Assembly (NCBI GenBank): GCA_963696025.1 | Contig: CAVOII010000010.1 | Location: forward strand, 310,001 to 374,000 | Length of the DNA: 64,000 nucleotides | Direction of reading: 5' to 3' | Origin: JABCYV01 sp963696025 | GTDB taxonomy: Bacteria > Acidobacteriota > Terriglobia > Terriglobales > Acidobacteriaceae | Shown: piece after piece, positions 62,257-64,000 of the stretch | Layout of the letters: every line of letters starts with the position of its first letter | Numbering within the stretch: position 1 is the first letter of the stretch | The notes under the pieces: model-generated | What the model was told of the DNA's origin: nothing | Database searches by the model: none | Seen by the model: the letters and a program-made list of their open reading frames with translations, nothing else | Position numbers and translations under genes: made by a program

Positions 62257-62712
62257 TTATTCTGGCACCAGTCGCCCGTCTGGCGAGAGTCTTAGTTCCG
62301 ACCGTTTTCCGTTTCTTTCAAACTCGACGCGATAGGCCGCGATCACGCCTGACGGCAATTTTATAGCTTCTAACTTCTTGATCCTGCCGTTGGCTACTGA
62401 ACTCTCAATCGCCTTTCGCGCTTCAGGGGGCACTTGCGGCAAGGGGATCGCTTCGTCGATTTCGAGAACTGCGCCGCCCTCGTCCACGAGAACGGTCTTA
62501 CTCGAAGTCGAGCTCTTGATCTGAGCCTGATAGAGTTCGTGCCCATCTCGCAATGTCTTTTTTAGGTGGCGAATAATTGCGTGTTGGGATTGCTCAAGGA
62601 TGGTTGTGCGTACTGCATCTGGAAGATCCGCCAGTTGGAGTTCCGAAGCGGTGGTGACTGGGTGAACCCACAGCAAAATCGCCCCAAAGCACAAGACTTG
62701 AGCTGCTTTCAT
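62257..62712 (-). CDS. Exported PepSY-like protein
   Basis: The 151-residue protein has a signal peptide (CFGAILLWVHPVTTAS) and a repeat of two alpha/beta units (LPDAVRTTILEQSQHAI ... YQAQIKSSTSSKTVLVDEGG and VPPEARKAIESSVANGRIKK ... YRVEFERNGKRSELRLSPDG), the PepSY/BLIP-like style. Such domains may inhibit proteases or act as envelope modulators. GGAG seven bases before the ATG sets the start. Confidence 0.7.
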   Translation of the reverse strand: MKAAQVLCFGAILLWVHPVTTASELQLADLPDAVRTTILEQSQHAIIRHLKKTLRDGHELYQAQIKSSTSSKTVLVDEGGAVLEIDEAIPLPQVPPEARKAIESSVANGRIKKLEAIKLPSGVIAAYRVEFERNGKRSELRLSPDGRLVPE

Positions 62713-62735
62713 TCGTGGGCTCCGACCGGACCACT

Positions 62736-62764
62736 GAAAACAAAGGCCGCTGAGGAGCGGCCTT
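62736..62764 (-). terminator. Intrinsic terminator of the beta-propeller gene
   Basis: On the minus strand a perfect 9-bp stem AAGGCCGCT / AGCGGCCTT with loop CCTC is followed by TTGTTTTC-type Ts. It lies 45 bases after the stop of the gene at 62809 and just before the PepSY-like gene. Confidence 0.75.
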
Positions 62765-62808
62765 ATGAAAAAACATGACACTCGCAAAGTATACGGTTTA
62801 CATTTTCT

Positions 62809-64000
62809 CTACGGCTTGGTCTCCCAAACGCCGCGACCATAAGTTGCAACTCGCAGCAAGGAGCCATCGGGAGGCATGTACAGGTCACGGACTTCTACCT
62901 GTGGCAGTCCCGTACCGAAGCGGGACCAAGTCGCCCCCGCGTCGGTCGAACGGTAAACTCCGAGGAATGTAGCCGCATAGAGCGTGCTTGAATCCACGGG
63001 GCTCACCAGCACACGGTTCACCGGCACATCAGGGAGTCCGTTGCTGGAATCCGTGAAAGTGAAACCTCCGTCGGTTGACTTGGCAACGCGGGCTCCCGGA
63101 ATCGGGCTTTCTGAGGCGACGTACAGAGTCTTATTGTCGGCCCACTCGACATTTGCGTTGAACCCTTGCCACTTCGGAACGGTTCCAATCAAAGGCGTCT
63201 GGCGCCAATGACGCCCACCATTGTGGGTTATAACCACCCAACCAGCGTTGCAAACTACCGCTACGTTGCTTAATCCATTCGCTTCCGGGCTAACCCCGAT
63301 CCCATGAACGGTGTCACGGAATACCCGTGCTGCGCCAATGCCGGACGATGGCTGGCCGGGTTCAAGCCCATTCTGACCGATGTTCACCCAAGTGTGGGCG
63401 CCATCGGTAGTCTGATAAATTGCTCCTCCGGTATAGGTAAAGAAGGCGTGACCGGTGGGATCGGCGGTCGCTCTAGGTGTGGCCAACGCAGTGTTGAACG
63501 TGGCGAAATTGCGATCTATGCCGCTGAACGCGTTAAAAAACTCGCTCTGGAAGAGAGGGTCATCTACGTTGCTGCGAAAGATCAGAGAGAATTCCACCGT
63601 CGCTAAAACAACATCGTCATTGGCTTGGCTCCATGCCACGCCGAAACCATCTCCGCCGATGGGCTGCTCCCAAATATCACTGTTTCCCTTGCGAACGAAG
63701 GTGCCATTGTCTTGCAGTCCCATAATGGAAGTCTCGGGACGACCGGGAGTTGAGTTGATCGAATAACCTAGCAGCGAAACTATACCGTCGTTGTGATTAT
63801 TGTCCCAGGTTGCGCCACCATCCTGGCTGGTAAAGAGACCTCCGTCGGTCCCGAAAAAGAGCATAGATTTTCCCCCCGGCAGCAAGGTGAAGGCGGCGGC
63901 ATGATAATCGGCGTGAACGTATGGCAATCCGAACTGCGCCAGCCAGTTTGCAATCACGGTCCAGGTATTGCCGCCGTCGCTGCTCTTTACGGAACTGAGT
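62809..64000 (-). CDS. BNR/sortilin-type beta-propeller protein (5' end outside window)
   Basis: The frame is open through the window edge. At least five repeats carry the Asp-box pattern S-x-DGG-x-T-W (SSDGGNTW, SQDGGATW, TTDGAHTW, STDGGFTF, STDAGATW), as in sortilin-like and exo-sialidase-like propellers. The end is GRGVWETKP. The repeats suggest a large secreted or surface propeller, possibly binding glycans or proteins. A full role cannot be given. A terminator follows the stop. Confidence 0.8.
   Translation of the reverse strand, partial: LSSVKSSDGGNTWTVIANWLAQFGLPYVHADYHAAAFTLLPGGKSMLFFGTDGGLFTSQDGGATWDNNHNDGIVSLLGYSINSTPGRPETSIMGLQDNGTFVRKGNSDIWEQPIGGDGFGVAWSQANDDVVLATVEFSLIFRSNVDDPLFQSEFFNAFSGIDRNFATFNTALATPRATADPTGHAFFTYTGGAIYQTTDGAHTWVNIGQNGLEPGQPSSGIGAARVFRDTVHGIGVSPEANGLSNVAVVCNAGWVVITHNGGRHWRQTPLIGTVPKWQGFNANVEWADNKTLYVASESPIPGARVAKSTDGGFTFTDSSNGLPDVPVNRVLVSPVDSSTLYAATFLGVYRSTDAGATWSRFGTGLPQVEVRDLYMPPDGSLLRVATYGRGVWETKP

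Overview
The window looks like the chromosome of an acidobacterium (Terriglobia, Koribacter-like). This is inferred from content: a DUF2934 protein, an imuA-imuB-dnaE2 mutasome cassette, a CcmF/CcmH block, relics of PASTA-free Ser/Thr kinase genes, many small secreted glycine-zipper proteins, a sortase, and dispersed palindromic repeats typical of that group. No rRNA, replication origin or CRISPR array is visible.

Positions 1-29.2 kb are accessory in character. They hold outer-membrane and periplasmic proteins (a transporter-like barrel, DUF1254/DUF1214, DUF2490, BON and glycine-zipper proteins, an OmpA-family protein), two alpha-carbonic anhydrases, and a sortase that overlaps its own LPKTG substrate. 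A large GH63-type glucosidase is followed by an adenylate cyclase and an overlapping metallo-beta-lactamase-fold cyclic-nucleotide phosphodiesterase. An IS110-family element follows. From 25.6 to 29.0 kb an inverted duplication flanks broken copies of neighbouring genes. The stretch ends at a 3' fragment of a tRNA-Asn gene, which suggests an old island boundary.

Positions 29.3-43.3 kb look like core chromosome: a ketopantoate-reductase family gene, a LuxR-type regulator, htpX, the cytochrome c maturation genes, and the imuA-imuB-dnaE2 cassette. The cassette genes carry several in-frame insertions of palindromic repeat DNA.

Positions 43.39-57.81 kb contain the most striking structure. A tRNA-Glu(CTC) gene is split: its 5' half lies at 43389-43427 and its 3' half at 57762-57814, with an 18-bp direct repeat (GACGGAAGATTCTCAATC) at both edges. 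The 14.35 kb between them behaves as an integrated element. It carries a glycogen-debranching enzyme, a ClC chloride transporter, many small orphan genes, an apparently 5'-truncated tyrosine recombinase, and a complete second tRNA-Glu(CTC) whose 5' end is overlapped by the recombinase gene. It also carries an IS1182-type relic and a second IS110 element. The host tRNA terminator remains beyond the right edge.

Positions 57.9-64 kb hold an ECF sigma factor with a SnoaL-like tail, a decayed short-chain dehydrogenase gene, an AHSA1/SRPBCC protein, an ion channel with an altered selectivity filter, secreted proteins, and the 3' part of a BNR-repeat beta-propeller gene that runs off the window.
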